From Gelidibacter salicanalis (GTDB lineage Bacteria; Bacteroidota; Bacteroidia; Flavobacteriales; Flavobacteriaceae), in the NCBI RefSeq assembly GCF_007997285.1, contig NZ_VORX01000005.1:210106-274105 (forward strand): 64,000 nt of DNA, written 5' to 3'. Made by a program: the position numbers and the translations under genes. Under the pieces are notes generated by a model. It did no database searches and was not told where the DNA came from. It worked only from the letters and a program-made list of their open reading frames with translations. Every line of letters begins with the position of its first letter. Within the stretch, counting starts at the first letter, position 1. Of this stretch, positions 52,843 to 61,836 are shown in pieces.

Positions 52843-53625
52843 TTAAGCCAAATCTTTATTGATCATTTCAATAAGCTCTTCATTATCTTTAAACATGACA
52901 AATTCGCCATTTTTAATGTAGCTAATTTGTCCTGTTTCTTCACTGACTGCAATTGCCAAAGCATCCGTTTTTTCAGTAATTCCCACGGCTGCCCTATGAC
53001 GTAAGCCAAATCGCAGCGGAATGTTGCGCTCATTGCTAACCGGCAAAATCACCCGTGTGGCTTTTACCGTATTGTTGGCAATGACAATGGCACCATCGTG
53101 TAGCGGACTGTTTTTAAAGAAGATACTCTCAATGATGGGTTGGGTGACTCCAATATTCATTTCATCACCTGAGCTGGTCAAAAAATCGAGGTTATTACTG
53201 CGTTCTAACACTATCAAAGCACCTGTTCTGGTGGAAGCCATTTTTTGGCAGGCAGAAATGATCACTTTCACGTTGGTCTGAACCTGTTCTTCGGTTTTTA
53301 AAAAGTTTAAGTGCCTAAGAAACTTACGTTTATTCCCAAAGTTGGTAGACCCAACCATCAGTAAGAACTTGCGAATTTCAGGCTGGAACACCACAATCAG
53401 TGCAATAATTCCCACATCCATAAAGCCACTAAAAATAGTACTCAAAAGTCCCATTTTTAGGAACGTGGTCAGTTTCCAAACAAAATAAATGATGATGATC
53501 CCAATAAAGATGTTAATGGCGACCGTTCCCTTTATAAGTTTGTAAACGTAATACAGAAGTATGGCAACAAGGAATACATCGATAAAATCTATGATGCCGA
53601 AATCCCAAAATTTAAGTTGATCCAA
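52843..53625 (-). CDS. cdaA: CdaA, membrane diadenylate cyclase
   Basis: Makes the second messenger c-di-AMP from two ATP. The 260-residue protein has three N-terminal helices (about residues 15-90) and a DAC domain (100-245) with both active-site motifs, HDGAIVI and GLRHRAAVG. The size and layout match CdaA/TIGR00159. It lies downstream of folP and a lipoprotein gene on the minus strand (35-bp gap), so the three are likely one transcript. No c-di-AMP phosphodiesterase gene is in the window. Confidence 0.95.
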   Translation of the reverse strand: MDQLKFWDFGIIDFIDVFLVAILLYYVYKLIKGTVAINIFIGIIIIYFVWKLTTFLKMGLLSTIFSGFMDVGIIALIVVFQPEIRKFLLMVGSTNFGNKRKFLRHLNFLKTEEQVQTNVKVIISACQKMASTRTGALIVLERSNNLDFLTSSGDEMNIGVTQPIIESIFFKNSPLHDGAIVIANNTVKATRVILPVSNERNIPLRFGLRHRAAVGITEKTDALAIAVSEETGQISYIKNGEFVMFKDNEELIEMINKDLA

Positions 53626-53660
53626 TACTGAGGTGTTTTTATAAAATTAAAAAATTATGT

Positions 53661-54341
53661 TTAATAAATAAACTCGTTAACGTTGAGGGTCATTACAGAC
53701 GGCTCTATTTTTGATAAAATCGATTTAAATGAAATATAATCCTGAAAGGTCAATTTCTCGCTCATGTTCAAGATCATTTCATAAGTTCCAACTTTTGGCA
53801 GACTTTCTACATCCGCTTTAAGCGTCTGCAATGTAGATTTTTTGAGAATAGAATCTTTTAAAATCGTTACTAATTTAATATCTGAAGGATTTTTAAAGTC
53901 CAAAATAATTTTATGCGTGCTGAGATTGTCATAATCTGGGCTGACATTAGGAGCGATTGAATTGAGCTTATAAATAACATCTGTGAATTCCAAAAAACCT
54001 AAATTTTTAATGCTAGTATCATTGCAGGTGTAATAATTTCTGGCATTGTCATTTTTATGAACTTCGGCATTGCGTTTCTTATCCTGAAGCGTGATGATTT
54101 TCGGGATGGCTTGCTTTAAAGTGAGTCGTTTATCAACATTTACTAACCAATTTGTGGTGGTTATAAGATTACCACGGTTCAATTCAATACTGTCCGGTTT
54201 GGTAGCATCATAAAACAGATAGGCAGGAGAGATATCAGTGACTTCCGTGATTTTAGCATGGGTAATTTCTGGCAGTAAAACTGATTTATCATTGCCGCAA
54301 GAAAAGGTTAACACAGCTAATAATAGTAAGACATATTTCAT
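53661..54341 (-). CDS. Hypothetical lipoprotein between folP and cdaA
   Basis: A 226-residue protein from the start chosen here (ATG at 54341). That start overlaps the folP stop as ATGA and puts the signal peptide MKYVLLLLAVLTFSCG with lipobox Cys at the N-terminus; the longer frame would add 12 polar residues before it. The mature protein is mixed alpha/beta with no recognised domain. Translational coupling to folP is likely. Similar lipoproteins sit beside cdaA in related genomes as far as I recall, but no function is assigned. Confidence 0.78.
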   Translation of the reverse strand: MKYVLLLLAVLTFSCGNDKSVLLPEITHAKITEVTDISPAYLFYDATKPDSIELNRGNLITTTNWLVNVDKRLTLKQAIPKIITLQDKKRNAEVHKNDNARNYYTCNDTSIKNLGFLEFTDVIYKLNSIAPNVSPDYDNLSTHKIILDFKNPSDIKLVTILKDSILKKSTLQTLKADVESLPKVGTYEMILNMSEKLTFQDYISFKSILSKIEPSVMTLNVNEFIY

Positions 54342-55168
54342 GATTCTGGGTTGAGTTGTTGGGTGAGTGCTATGCATTCCATAGCTTCTTTAACATCGTG
54401 TACACGTAGGATGGCGACACCCTGCTGCAAACCAAGGGTGTTTAATACGGTAGTCCCATTCAAAGCTTCAGACGCTGAAGTGTTCAGGGGTTTATAAATC
54501 ATCGATTTTCTAGAAATACCCACTAATATTGGTTTATCCAACATTTTAAAGCTATCTAAATGCTTCAGCAATTCATAATTTTGAGCGGTAGTTTTTGAAA
54601 ATCCAAAGCCAGGATCGACAATGATATCGATTATTCCTGAGGCTTTTGCTGCAGCAATCCGTTCAGAAAAATAGAAGAGCATCTCATTTATCAGGTTTTC
54701 GTAAGTGGCATGTTGCTGCATGTCCTGTGGCGTTCCCTTCATGTGCATCATCACATAAGGCACGTGGAGTTTGGCTACAGTGTCCAACATCTGGTGGTCC
54801 ATGTTTCCGGCTGAAATGTCATTAATCATACAAGCGCCTGCTTCAATAGACTTCTTCGCCACTTCACTTCTAAACGTATCAATGGAGATGAGGATGTCGG
54901 GAAATGTTGCCGTTAATAGGTTTAATACAGGGAGCAAGCGCTGTAACTCTTCTGCCTCGCTTATGTGTTTTGCTTTGGGTCTCGAACTATAGGCGCCCAC
55001 GTCTATAAAAGTAGCACCGTCTGTCAGCATTTTTTCTACATGCTTTAAAATAATGCTGTCATTTGAATGGACTCCACCATCATAAAAGGAATCTGGAGTG
55101 AGATTTAAAATGCCCATGACCTTCGGAATGGTCAAATCAATAAGTTTTCCTTTGCAATTAATGGTCAT
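54338..55168 (-). CDS. folP: FolP, dihydropteroate synthase
   Basis: Condenses p-aminobenzoate with dihydropterin pyrophosphate to dihydropteroate; the target of sulfonamides. The 276-residue protein shows MGILNLTPDSFYDGG (pterin/pyrophosphate loop), DVGAYSSRP, ISIDTFRSEVA, INDISAG and DPGFGFSKT, all TIM-barrel DHPS motifs. It is first in a three-gene minus-strand unit with the lipoprotein and cdaA genes. Together with folE and folD, three folate genes occur in this window, but they are not clustered. Confidence 0.97.
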   Translation of the reverse strand: MTINCKGKLIDLTIPKVMGILNLTPDSFYDGGVHSNDSIILKHVEKMLTDGATFIDVGAYSSRPKAKHISEAEELQRLLPVLNLLTATFPDILISIDTFRSEVAKKSIEAGACMINDISAGNMDHQMLDTVAKLHVPYVMMHMKGTPQDMQQHATYENLINEMLFYFSERIAAAKASGIIDIIVDPGFGFSKTTAQNYELLKHLDSFKMLDKPILVGISRKSMIYKPLNTSASEALNGTTVLNTLGLQQGVAILRVHDVKEAMECIALTQQLNPES

Positions 55169-55265
55169 CTGTGTGTTTGTTTCTGCAAATTTATCAATGT
55201 TTTAAACGATACACTACTCACATCTAAACCTTATCTTTACCTTTTGAAAGATGTAATATCAAACA

Positions 55266-55292
55266 TTGGTCTATTCGTGGCTATTAGTTTTG
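55266..55292 (+). promoter_or_regulatory. Promoter upstream of DUF1599 gene
   Basis: TTG (55266-55268), 16 bp, then TAGTTTTG (55285-55292). Transcription would begin near 55299, downstream of the TTG codon at 55297. This supports the ATG start at 55339. Confidence 0.5.
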
Positions 55293-55338
55293 AACTTTGA
55301 ACAATTTAAGCGAAATTTACGCAAAATTACCAGTTTCT

Positions 55339-55878
55339 ATGCAAGATACCTCAAAACAATACGATGCCGTTATTGAAAAATGTCGAAATCTTTTTGTACA
55401 AAAAATGTCCGATTATGGTAGTGCATGGCGTATTTTAAGATTGCCTTCATTAACCGATCAAATTTTTATAAAAGCACAACGCATAAGAGGTTTGCAACAA
55501 AACGCTGAACGTAAGGTTAATGAAGGGGAAGAGAGCGAATTTATTGGCATCATTAATTATTGTACCATGGCGCTGATCCAGTTGGAGAAAGGCGTGGTTG
55601 AAAAACCAGACCTGACTGTGGATGAGGCGACCAAGCTTTATGATGAAAAAATAGTACTGTCAAAAGAACTGATGATGAATAAAAATCATGATTATGGTGA
55701 AGCTTGGCGAGATATGAGAGTAAGTAGTTTAACCGATCTTATTTTACAAAAACTATTACGCGTTAAGCAAATAGAAAATAACGCGGGTAAAACCTTGGTC
55801 AGTGAAGGGATTGACGCTAATTATCAAGACATGATTAATTATGCTGTTTTTGCATTAATTTTGCTCAATCAGGAGTGA
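55339..55878 (+). CDS. DUF1599 protein
   Basis: A 179-residue protein from ATG 55339; a TTG at 55297 would add 14 residues but lies at the predicted transcription start. The domain has two related halves: KMSDYGSAWRILRLPSLTDQI in the first and KNHDYGEAWRDMRVSSLTDLI in the second (motifs given in part, DYGxAWR and SLTDxI). Thus it is an internal duplication, typical of DUF1599. The function is unknown; the fold is thought to relate to nucleotide pyrophosphohydrolases. It heads a run of six plus-strand genes ending at clpS. Confidence 0.85.
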   Translation: MQDTSKQYDAVIEKCRNLFVQKMSDYGSAWRILRLPSLTDQIFIKAQRIRGLQQNAERKVNEGEESEFIGIINYCTMALIQLEKGVVEKPDLTVDEATKLYDEKIVLSKELMMNKNHDYGEAWRDMRVSSLTDLILQKLLRVKQIENNAGKTLVSEGIDANYQDMINYAVFALILLNQE

Positions 55879-55901
55879 AACCCTTGTGAAACTAAAACAA
55901 A

Positions 55902-56252
55902 ATGGCAGCAATTAATGAGAATCTTGAACAACGCACTTTAAAATTTGCCACGGCGTGTAAAATTTTAACAAAACAGTTAAACGGGTCGATTTCCAATGTT
56001 GAAGATTGTAGACAATTGGTCAGAACTTCAAATGCACTCGCTGAAAACTATTGCGAAGCCTTCGTTCAGGGCGAGAAAAAAGAGGTTTTGTTGAGATTGA
56101 AAATCGCCCATAAAATGGCCAAAGAAAGTGATTATTGGCTGCGGGTTTTAGAGCCTTTCAATCAAGACCATGCGCCAGAGATTGAAGCATTAATCATCGC
56201 ATCAGAAGAAATAAAATATAATATATCAGAAGTTATTAATACCCTGCAATAG
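55902..56252 (+). CDS. Four-helix bundle protein (S23/23S-IVP type)
   Basis: A 116-residue all-helical protein of the S23 four-helix family. Matching features are the CRQLVRTSNALAENYCEA stretch (equivalent to the usual RRAA-SI-NIAEG) and the LRLKIAHKMAKESDYWLRVLE C-terminal helices (given in part, SDYWLRVLE). Related proteins were first seen coded within intervening sequences of 23S rRNA genes, but here it is a stand-alone gene in a conserved-looking operon. The role is unknown. Gap to DUF1599 23 bp; to the next gene 39 bp. Confidence 0.8.
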   Translation: MAAINENLEQRTLKFATACKILTKQLNGSISNVEDCRQLVRTSNALAENYCEAFVQGEKKEVLLRLKIAHKMAKESDYWLRVLEPFNQDHAPEIEALIIASEEIKYNISEVINTLQ

Positions 56253-56291
56253 TTTTTAGTCTGTATTGTAGGCATTGAAATTAAAATTTAT

Positions 56292-57386
56292 ATGAAGTAT
56301 CTAGTAGCCTTTAGTAGAATTATAGTGGGCCTTCTTTTTGTCATTTCCGGCTTTGTAAAGCTCAATGACCCATTAGGTTTTGCTTATAAATTACAGGAAT
56401 ATTTTAGTACAGCGGTCTTAAATATTCCCTTTTTAGAACCTTATGCTTTGGGCATTGCCATAATTGTGGTCGTTTTTGAAGTTGTTTTGGGCATTTTTCT
56501 ATTGATGGGTTACAAGCCGAAATTTACAGTGTGGAGTTTGTTGTTGATGATTGTATTTTTCACATTCCTGACGTTCTATTCCGCTTACTATGATAAGGTA
56601 AAAGATTGTGGCTGTTTTGGAGACGCCATGCCTTTGACGCCTTGGCAAAGTTTTACCAAGGACATTATTTTATTATTTTTTATCCTCATCCTTTTTATAG
56701 GCGTAAGACACATCAAGCCAATTTTTAGCAAATTAGGAACTACAGTCGTAGCTCTTTTAAGCTTTTTGGCCTCACTTTCCTTTGCCTATTACGTATTGAT
56801 GCATTTACCGGCCATCGATTTTAGAGCCTATAAAATTGGCGATAATATTCAACAAAACATGCAGCTTGGGCCAGACGCAAAACGAGCAATTATCGATTAT
56901 GTATGGACCTATACCTTAAATGGTGAAGAGAAAGTTCTGACGGATCGTGGACAAGGACCAGCAGAATATGATGAAATAATTTCTGTAGACACCAAGGAAA
57001 TCCAGGCGGCTGATCTTCCGAAAATTCAAGATTTTTCTATTGAAACTGAAGATGAAGATTTGACGGCGCACTTTCTTGAAATAGATAAATTAGTGATGAT
57101 TGTTACTTACAATCTGAACTCTTCAGAAAAGGAAGGAATGGAAAAATTAAAGGCTTTTTCAGACGAGGCGATTAAGAACGGCTATACGGTGATTGGGATG
57201 ACCACCTCCAATGAAGCCACAAAGCAACAGATCAAATCGACCTATAACCTGGATTTTGATTTTTATTTGTGTGATGAAAAAGTGTTAAAAACGATTGTGC
57301 GCTCAAACCCTGGCGTGGTTATCTTAAACAATGGGACCGTGATGCAGAAAAAGCACTGGAACGATATTGAAGATTTAAAATTATAA
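56292..57386 (+). CDS. BT_3928-type DoxX/MauE-like membrane protein with thioredoxin-like tail
   Basis: A 364-residue protein. Residues 1-160 are a four- to five-helix DoxX/MauE-like domain (GLLFVISGFVKLNDPLGF and the CGCFGD motif with two Cys). A fifth helix follows near 150-170. Residues 225-364 look like a thioredoxin-fold domain without a CxxC pair (VMIVTYNL..., SNPGVVILNNGTV). The layout matches the BT_3928 family of Bacteroidota. MauE-like proteins act in disulfide handling, so a redox role is possible but unproven. It is followed by tpiA after 57 bp. Confidence 0.83.
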   Translation: MKYLVAFSRIIVGLLFVISGFVKLNDPLGFAYKLQEYFSTAVLNIPFLEPYALGIAIIVVVFEVVLGIFLLMGYKPKFTVWSLLLMIVFFTFLTFYSAYYDKVKDCGCFGDAMPLTPWQSFTKDIILLFFILILFIGVRHIKPIFSKLGTTVVALLSFLASLSFAYYVLMHLPAIDFRAYKIGDNIQQNMQLGPDAKRAIIDYVWTYTLNGEEKVLTDRGQGPAEYDEIISVDTKEIQAADLPKIQDFSIETEDEDLTAHFLEIDKLVMIVTYNLNSSEKEGMEKLKAFSDEAIKNGYTVIGMTTSNEATKQQIKSTYNLDFDFYLCDEKVLKTIVRSNPGVVILNNGTVMQKKHWNDIEDLKL

Positions 57387-57443
57387 ATGGAATACTAACT
57401 AAATACAGAAATCCGTTCTTTTAAAATGGATTTACATTAGGAT

Positions 57444-58193
57444 ATGAGAAAAAATATAGTTGCAGGAAACTGGAAAATGAACAATGATTTATCGGAAACC
57501 GAAACATTGATCAGAGAATTGAAATTACAGAACAACCCATCAGATGTGGAGGTCATGGTAGCCCCGTCCTTTACCAATCTGTGGCAAGCGTTCAACACCT
57601 TAAAAGACCACTCTATTGAAGTAATTGCACAAAATATGCACTTTGCGGACTCAGGGGCTTATACAGGAGAAGTGAGTGCGCCAATGCTTAAAAGTTTAGG
57701 GATAAAAACAGTGATTTTGGGTCATAGTGAGCGTCGTGCTTACTTTAATGAAACGGATGATATTTTAGCTAAAAAGGTAGATACAGCTCTAAAAAATGAG
57801 TTGCGGGTCATTTTCTGCTTTGGTGAAGAATTAAAAGATAGAAAAGCTGAAAACCACGAAACTGTTGTGGGGAATCAAATTAAAAATGCGTTATTTCATC
57901 TGGATGCGTCGGCTTTAAACAATATTGTCTTGGCTTATGAGCCGGTATGGGCAATTGGTACGGGAGAAACAGCAAGCCCTGAACAAGCACAAGATATGCA
58001 CGCGTTTATCAGAAAAACCTTAGCGTCAAAATACGGCGACGATTTCGCAAATGAAGTCTCTATTTTATACGGCGGGAGCGTTAAGCCAAGCAATGCTAAA
58101 GAGATTTTCTCTAAACCAGATGTGGACGGTGGATTGATTGGAGGAGCAGCGTTAAATGCTGAGGACTTTTTTGCCATTGCCAACGCCTTTTAA
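57444..58193 (+). CDS. tpiA: TpiA, triosephosphate isomerase
   Basis: Interconverts dihydroxyacetone phosphate and glyceraldehyde 3-phosphate in glycolysis. The 249-residue TIM barrel has Lys11 in GNWKMN, the catalytic His in ILGHSERR, the catalytic Glu in AYEPVWAIGTG, and the phosphate loop LYGGSVKP and GGLIGGAAL. It is complete and normal in length, in a plus-strand run with prmA and clpS. Confidence 0.98.
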   Translation: MRKNIVAGNWKMNNDLSETETLIRELKLQNNPSDVEVMVAPSFTNLWQAFNTLKDHSIEVIAQNMHFADSGAYTGEVSAPMLKSLGIKTVILGHSERRAYFNETDDILAKKVDTALKNELRVIFCFGEELKDRKAENHETVVGNQIKNALFHLDASALNNIVLAYEPVWAIGTGETASPEQAQDMHAFIRKTLASKYGDDFANEVSILYGGSVKPSNAKEIFSKPDVDGGLIGGAALNAEDFFAIANAF

Positions 58194-58262
58194 ATTTAAA
58201 ATTATCTGTTGACGGGTTGTCAATTTCAACTCGGTAATTAATTATCAAATTGTATATATTAC

Positions 58263-59099
58263 ATGTCAAATACCGTTTACATAGGGTATCAGTTTAAGGT
58301 GGCGCCTTTGCAGCCAGGGACTGAAATTTTAATTGCCGAATTAGGTTACGCTGGCTTTGAAAGTTTTGTGGAAACTGAAGAAGGGGTCACGGCTTACATC
58401 CAAAAGGACGAGTGGAATGCTGCTATTCTTGAAGATATTCAGATTTTAGATTCTGACGAATTTGAAATTTCTTTTACTTTTGAAGATATAGAGCAAACCA
58501 ATTGGAACGAAGAATGGGAAAAGAATTTCAACCCTATTATAGTGGATGATGTGTGTTCGGTACGCGCTCCTTTCCATGAGAAACCAGACACGAAGTATGA
58601 TATTATCATTGAACCTAAAATGAGTTTTGGAACGGGACATCATGAAACTACACACATGATGATTCAGCATATTCTCAAGAATGATTTTGAAGGCAAATCA
58701 GTGTTAGACATGGGTTCTGGAACAGGTGTTTTGGCAATTCTGGCGGAGATGAAGGGTGCAAAACCCATTGATGCGATTGATTATGACAACTGGTGCTATG
58801 TCAATAGTTTGGAAAATGTAGAACGCAATAGCTGTGAACACATCACTGTTTTAGAAGGCGATGCCAGCCTGTTGATAGACCAAAAATATGATATTATTAT
58901 TGCCAACATCAACAGAAACATTCTTTTGAATGATTTGGGTGTTTATGTAAAATGTATGAATCCTAATGGGTCGATGTTCTTGAGCGGCTTTTACGTAGAG
59001 GATATTCCTGCCATTGAAGAAGAGTGCAATAAACACGGGTTGACTTTCGTTGAAAGATTAGAAAAAAACAAATGGGTTGCGCTAAAATTCGTAAATTAG
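58263..59099 (+). CDS. prmA: PrmA, ribosomal protein L11 methyltransferase
   Basis: SAM-dependent methylase of ribosomal protein L11. The 278-residue protein has an N-terminal substrate-recognition domain, then the SAM site DMGSGTGVLAI (about 145), preceded by MSFGTGHHETT, and the catalytic-region motif ANINRNILL. FLSGFYVEDIPAIEE is equivalent to the LSGIL...Q region of other PrmA proteins. It precedes clpS by 64 bp. Confidence 0.95.
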   Translation: MSNTVYIGYQFKVAPLQPGTEILIAELGYAGFESFVETEEGVTAYIQKDEWNAAILEDIQILDSDEFEISFTFEDIEQTNWNEEWEKNFNPIIVDDVCSVRAPFHEKPDTKYDIIIEPKMSFGTGHHETTHMMIQHILKNDFEGKSVLDMGSGTGVLAILAEMKGAKPIDAIDYDNWCYVNSLENVERNSCEHITVLEGDASLLIDQKYDIIIANINRNILLNDLGVYVKCMNPNGSMFLSGFYVEDIPAIEEECNKHGLTFVERLEKNKWVALKFVN

Positions 59100-59163
59100 T
59101 AAGACCAAAAGAATATTAATATGAACTACAGATGGGAATCTGTACAATGAAGACTAGAAAAAA

Positions 59164-59439
59164 ATGAGTACTAAAGAGAAAATTCAAGAAGACCTTCTCG
59201 TTGATACCCAAGAAGACAAATTAAACGAGATTGTGCTTTACAATGATGAGGTTAACACGTTTGACTACGTTATTGACACTTTAATCTATGCCTGTGATCA
59301 TACTCCTGAGCAAGCGGAGCAATGTTCCATTTTAGTGCATTATAAAGGACAATGTACTGTTAAAACAGGATCATATGATGATTTGGAGCCACGATGCTCA
59401 AAGCTTCTCCAAGCAGGGTTGAGTGCAGAAATTGTATAG
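59164..59439 (+). CDS. clpS: ClpS, Clp protease adaptor
   Basis: A 91-residue adaptor that delivers N-degron substrates to ClpAP/ClpCP. The core LYNDEVNTFDYVIDTLI and HTPEQAEQCSILVHYKGQC (in part, NDEVNTFDYV and QCSILVHYKG) match the ClpS pocket, with a conserved His-Y-K-G segment. The N-terminal ~20 residues are a charged flexible tail. It ends the DUF1599-to-clpS run and is followed by a strong two-way terminator. Confidence 0.95.
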   Translation: MSTKEKIQEDLLVDTQEDKLNEIVLYNDEVNTFDYVIDTLIYACDHTPEQAEQCSILVHYKGQCTVKTGSYDDLEPRCSKLLQAGLSAEIV

Positions 59440-59455
59440 TGCTTAAATCAGAACG

Positions 59456-59497
59456 AAAAAAGGCCTCACAAGTAATATATCTGTGAGGCCTTTTTTT
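59456..59497. terminator. Bidirectional terminator between clpS and the persulfide-dioxygenase fusion gene
   Basis: Stem AGGCCTCACA/TGTGAGGCCT, 11-nt loop, A-run before and T7 after; lies between convergent genes. Confidence 0.93.
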
Positions 59498-59514
59498 ATA
59501 TAATTTGAATACGT

Positions 59515-60921
59515 CTACAACGTAGAAGGACATACAAATTCAGTAACTGGTAAGTCCGTGGTCTTAATAGCAGCAAATCCTCCAGCCACATCTACTAACT
59601 TATCAAAGCCGCGTGCTTTTAAAATGGACGCTGCAATGACAGAACGATAGCCTCCTGCGCAATGGATATGGTAGGTTTTTTTAGGATCGATGTGATTCAT
59701 GTTGTCATTGATGACATCGAGAGCAAAATGTTGCGCATCTTCTAAATGCGACGCTTGGTATTCACCATCTTTTCTAACATCTAAAATATTTATAGCATCT
59801 GAAGTTGCTTTCTGAGCAAATGTCTCTGCCGAAATTGAATCTAGGGTCCCAACCTCTTTACCAGCAGCTTTCCAAGCGGCAATGCCGCCTTCTAAATACC
59901 CAAGCGTGTTATCATAACCTACACGCGACAATCGTGTCACAGCCTCTTCGCTTTTGCCTTCTGGCACGATCAATAGCAACGGTTGCTTTAAATCAGTAAT
60001 CAAAGCACCAACCCATGGGGCAAATTGTCCATTTAATCCAATAAAAATCGAATTAGGGACATGACCCGCACTAAAATCATCTTGAGTTCTGACATCTAAA
60101 ACTAAAGCATCTTCATGGTTGGCAATAGCTTCAAAATCTTCTGGGGTTAAAGGAACATTTCCAGTTTCTAAAACCAGATCAAAAGCATCGTAGCCCGTTT
60201 TGTTCATCAGTGCATTTTTTGCAAAATACTGCGGTGGAGGCGGCATTCCGTCTAACACTTCGGTGATGAATTCCTCTCTAGTCATCTCAGTACGAAGCGC
60301 ATAATTGGTGAGCTTCTGATCTCCAATGGTGCCGACAGTTTCCTTGCTTAAATTTTTTCCACAAGCTGAACCTGCACCATGTGCTGGATACACAATGACA
60401 TCATCCGCTAAAGTCATGATTTTAGTACGAAGCGAATCGAACAGCATACCCGCCAAATCTTCCTTGGTCAAATCCGATTTAATCGCCAAATCAGGACGGC
60501 CTACATCACCTAAAAACAATGTATCGCCAGAAAAAATAGCGTGATCATTTCCATTTTCATCGATTAATAAAAAGGTAGTTGATTCTAATGTGTGGCCAGG
60601 TGTGTGCAAGGCTTTAATCTTAATTTTTCCCACCTTAAATTCTTCGCCATCCGTAGCCGAATGAATGTCGTAACTGGTTTCAGCGCCAGGACCATATACG
60701 ATAGTAGCTCCGGTTTTGTTTGCCAAGTCAACGTGTCCCGAAACAAAATCGGCGTGAAAATGCGTTTCAAACACATATTTTACGGTAGCGTTTTCGGCAT
60801 CGGCTTTATCGATGTAAGGTTGAATTTCGCGCAGTGGGTCAATGATGGCAACTTCGCCCTCAGATTCTATGTAATAAGCACCTTGTGCCAAACACCCCGT
60901 ATATATTTGTTCTATTTTCAT
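59515..60921 (-). CDS. Persulfide-dioxygenase-like MBL/rhodanese fusion
   Basis: A 468-residue fusion. Residues 1-245 are an ETHE1-like metallo-beta-lactamase domain with THFHADFVSGH (53-63, ligands His54, His56, Asp58), HTPGHT, and FSGDTLFLGDVGRPDL. Two rhodanese domains follow. The first (about 255-355) has VLDVRTQDDFSAGHVPNS, but its active-site loop reads IVPEGKSEEA without Cys, so it is inactive as a sulfurtransferase. The second (about 370-460) keeps HCAGGYRS with Cys421. ETHE1 enzymes oxidise glutathione persulfide to sulfite. It ends the sulfur module and has its own promoter with an upstream palindrome. Confidence 0.93.
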   Translation of the reverse strand: MKIEQIYTGCLAQGAYYIESEGEVAIIDPLREIQPYIDKADAENATVKYVFETHFHADFVSGHVDLANKTGATIVYGPGAETSYDIHSATDGEEFKVGKIKIKALHTPGHTLESTTFLLIDENGNDHAIFSGDTLFLGDVGRPDLAIKSDLTKEDLAGMLFDSLRTKIMTLADDVIVYPAHGAGSACGKNLSKETVGTIGDQKLTNYALRTEMTREEFITEVLDGMPPPPQYFAKNALMNKTGYDAFDLVLETGNVPLTPEDFEAIANHEDALVLDVRTQDDFSAGHVPNSIFIGLNGQFAPWVGALITDLKQPLLLIVPEGKSEEAVTRLSRVGYDNTLGYLEGGIAAWKAAGKEVGTLDSISAETFAQKATSDAINILDVRKDGEYQASHLEDAQHFALDVINDNMNHIDPKKTYHIHCAGGYRSVIAASILKARGFDKLVDVAGGFAAIKTTDLPVTEFVCPSTL

Positions 60922-60993
60922 CTTATTCTCTATTTAAAAAGTCCATTAAAGGACTTTTGTTTGACTTCTAAAAGCAGCTTGAAAAAGCTATGC

Positions 60994-61001
60994 CAAAGAT
61001 A
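60994..61001 (-). promoter_or_regulatory. -7 element for MBL/rhodanese gene
   Basis: Minus-strand TATCTTTG, an exact consensus match, giving a leader of about 66 nt. Confidence 0.65.
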
Positions 61002-61005
61002 CAAA

Positions 61006-61029
61006 AGTTACACCACTGCCAGTGTAACT
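61006..61029 (-). promoter_or_regulatory. Palindromic operator candidate upstream of MBL/rhodanese gene
   Basis: AGTTACAC and GTGTAACT are perfect 8-bp inverted arms around an 8-bp spacer. The palindrome begins 5 bp upstream of the -7 box, so it overlaps the -20 to -40 region where a regulator would act. Confidence 0.6.
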
Positions 61030-61042
61030 TAGGTTACGCTGA

Positions 61043-61834
61043 CTAGGTTAATTCCATGTACATTATATAGCATGCCATAATTAAAGTGAAAATGCCGAAA
61101 CCTCTTTTTAAACCTTCATTGGAAACATGTTTAGAGGCGTAACCACCAATAATTATCCCAATGATGGTTAAGCCTGAAAATGACAGTAGGAATCGCCAAT
61201 CTACATCAATGTTTTGGATATCGCCCGTAAATCCGATAAGCGAATTTAAAGTGATGATCACCAATGATGTGCCTACCGCTTTTTTCATTGGAAGGTTGGC
61301 CCAAAGCACCAAGGCTGGTACGTATAAAAATCCACCTCCCGCACCAATCAGTCCTGTAATCGTACCAATAACCAAGCCTTGAATAAAAGTGATGTAATAC
61401 GGATTGTTTTTATGCGGCCCTTCAATCTCCTTTTTCTTTCTAATCATGGAGATGGATGACAACAACATGATAATCGCAAAAAATAGCATAATGGCTACTT
61501 CTTTGGTCAAGGTGAAATCATTCACGTGAAAAAAGGTATCCGGTAAGTTTGGCACTAAATAACGTCGGGTTAAGTAGACGGCAATAAACGATGGAAAGGA
61601 AAAGATTAATCCCGTTTTGAAATCGACCAGTTTTTTTCTGTGCTTTTGAAATGTTCCAACCAAGGAGGAGGAACCCACAATAAACAAGGAATACGCAGTA
61701 GCGATAATAGGGTTAAAGCCCATGAGATACACTAAAATTGGCACGGTTAATATGGAACCACCTCCGCCAATAAGCCCTAAGACAACCCCAACGAATAACG
61801 CTCCAACAAAACCAATTATGTATAGTGTATCCAT
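61043..61834 (-). CDS. TauE/SafE-family permease
   Basis: A 263-residue membrane protein with about eight helices and the paired TauE/SafE motifs: GLIGGGGSILTVPILVYLMG near residue 20 (GGGGSILTVP) and GLIGAGGGFLYVPALV in the second half. The family exports sulfite, sulfoacetate or other organic and inorganic anions. Its start is 2 bp from the stop of the YeeE-like gene, so they are co-transcribed. In this context it most likely moves sulfite or thiosulfate produced by persulfide oxidation, but that is inference. Confidence 0.92.
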   Translation of the reverse strand: MDTLYIIGFVGALFVGVVLGLIGGGGSILTVPILVYLMGFNPIIATAYSLFIVGSSSLVGTFQKHRKKLVDFKTGLIFSFPSFIAVYLTRRYLVPNLPDTFFHVNDFTLTKEVAIMLFFAIIMLLSSISMIRKKKEIEGPHKNNPYYITFIQGLVIGTITGLIGAGGGFLYVPALVLWANLPMKKAVGTSLVIITLNSLIGFTGDIQNIDVDWRFLLSFSGLTIIGIIIGGYASKHVSNEGLKRGFGIFTLIMACYIMYMELT

Positions 61835-61836
61835 GA

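Noticed and set aside
55902..56252. S23-type protein as evidence of an rRNA intervening sequence
   Set aside because: No rRNA gene is in the window; this is a stand-alone gene in an operon-like run.
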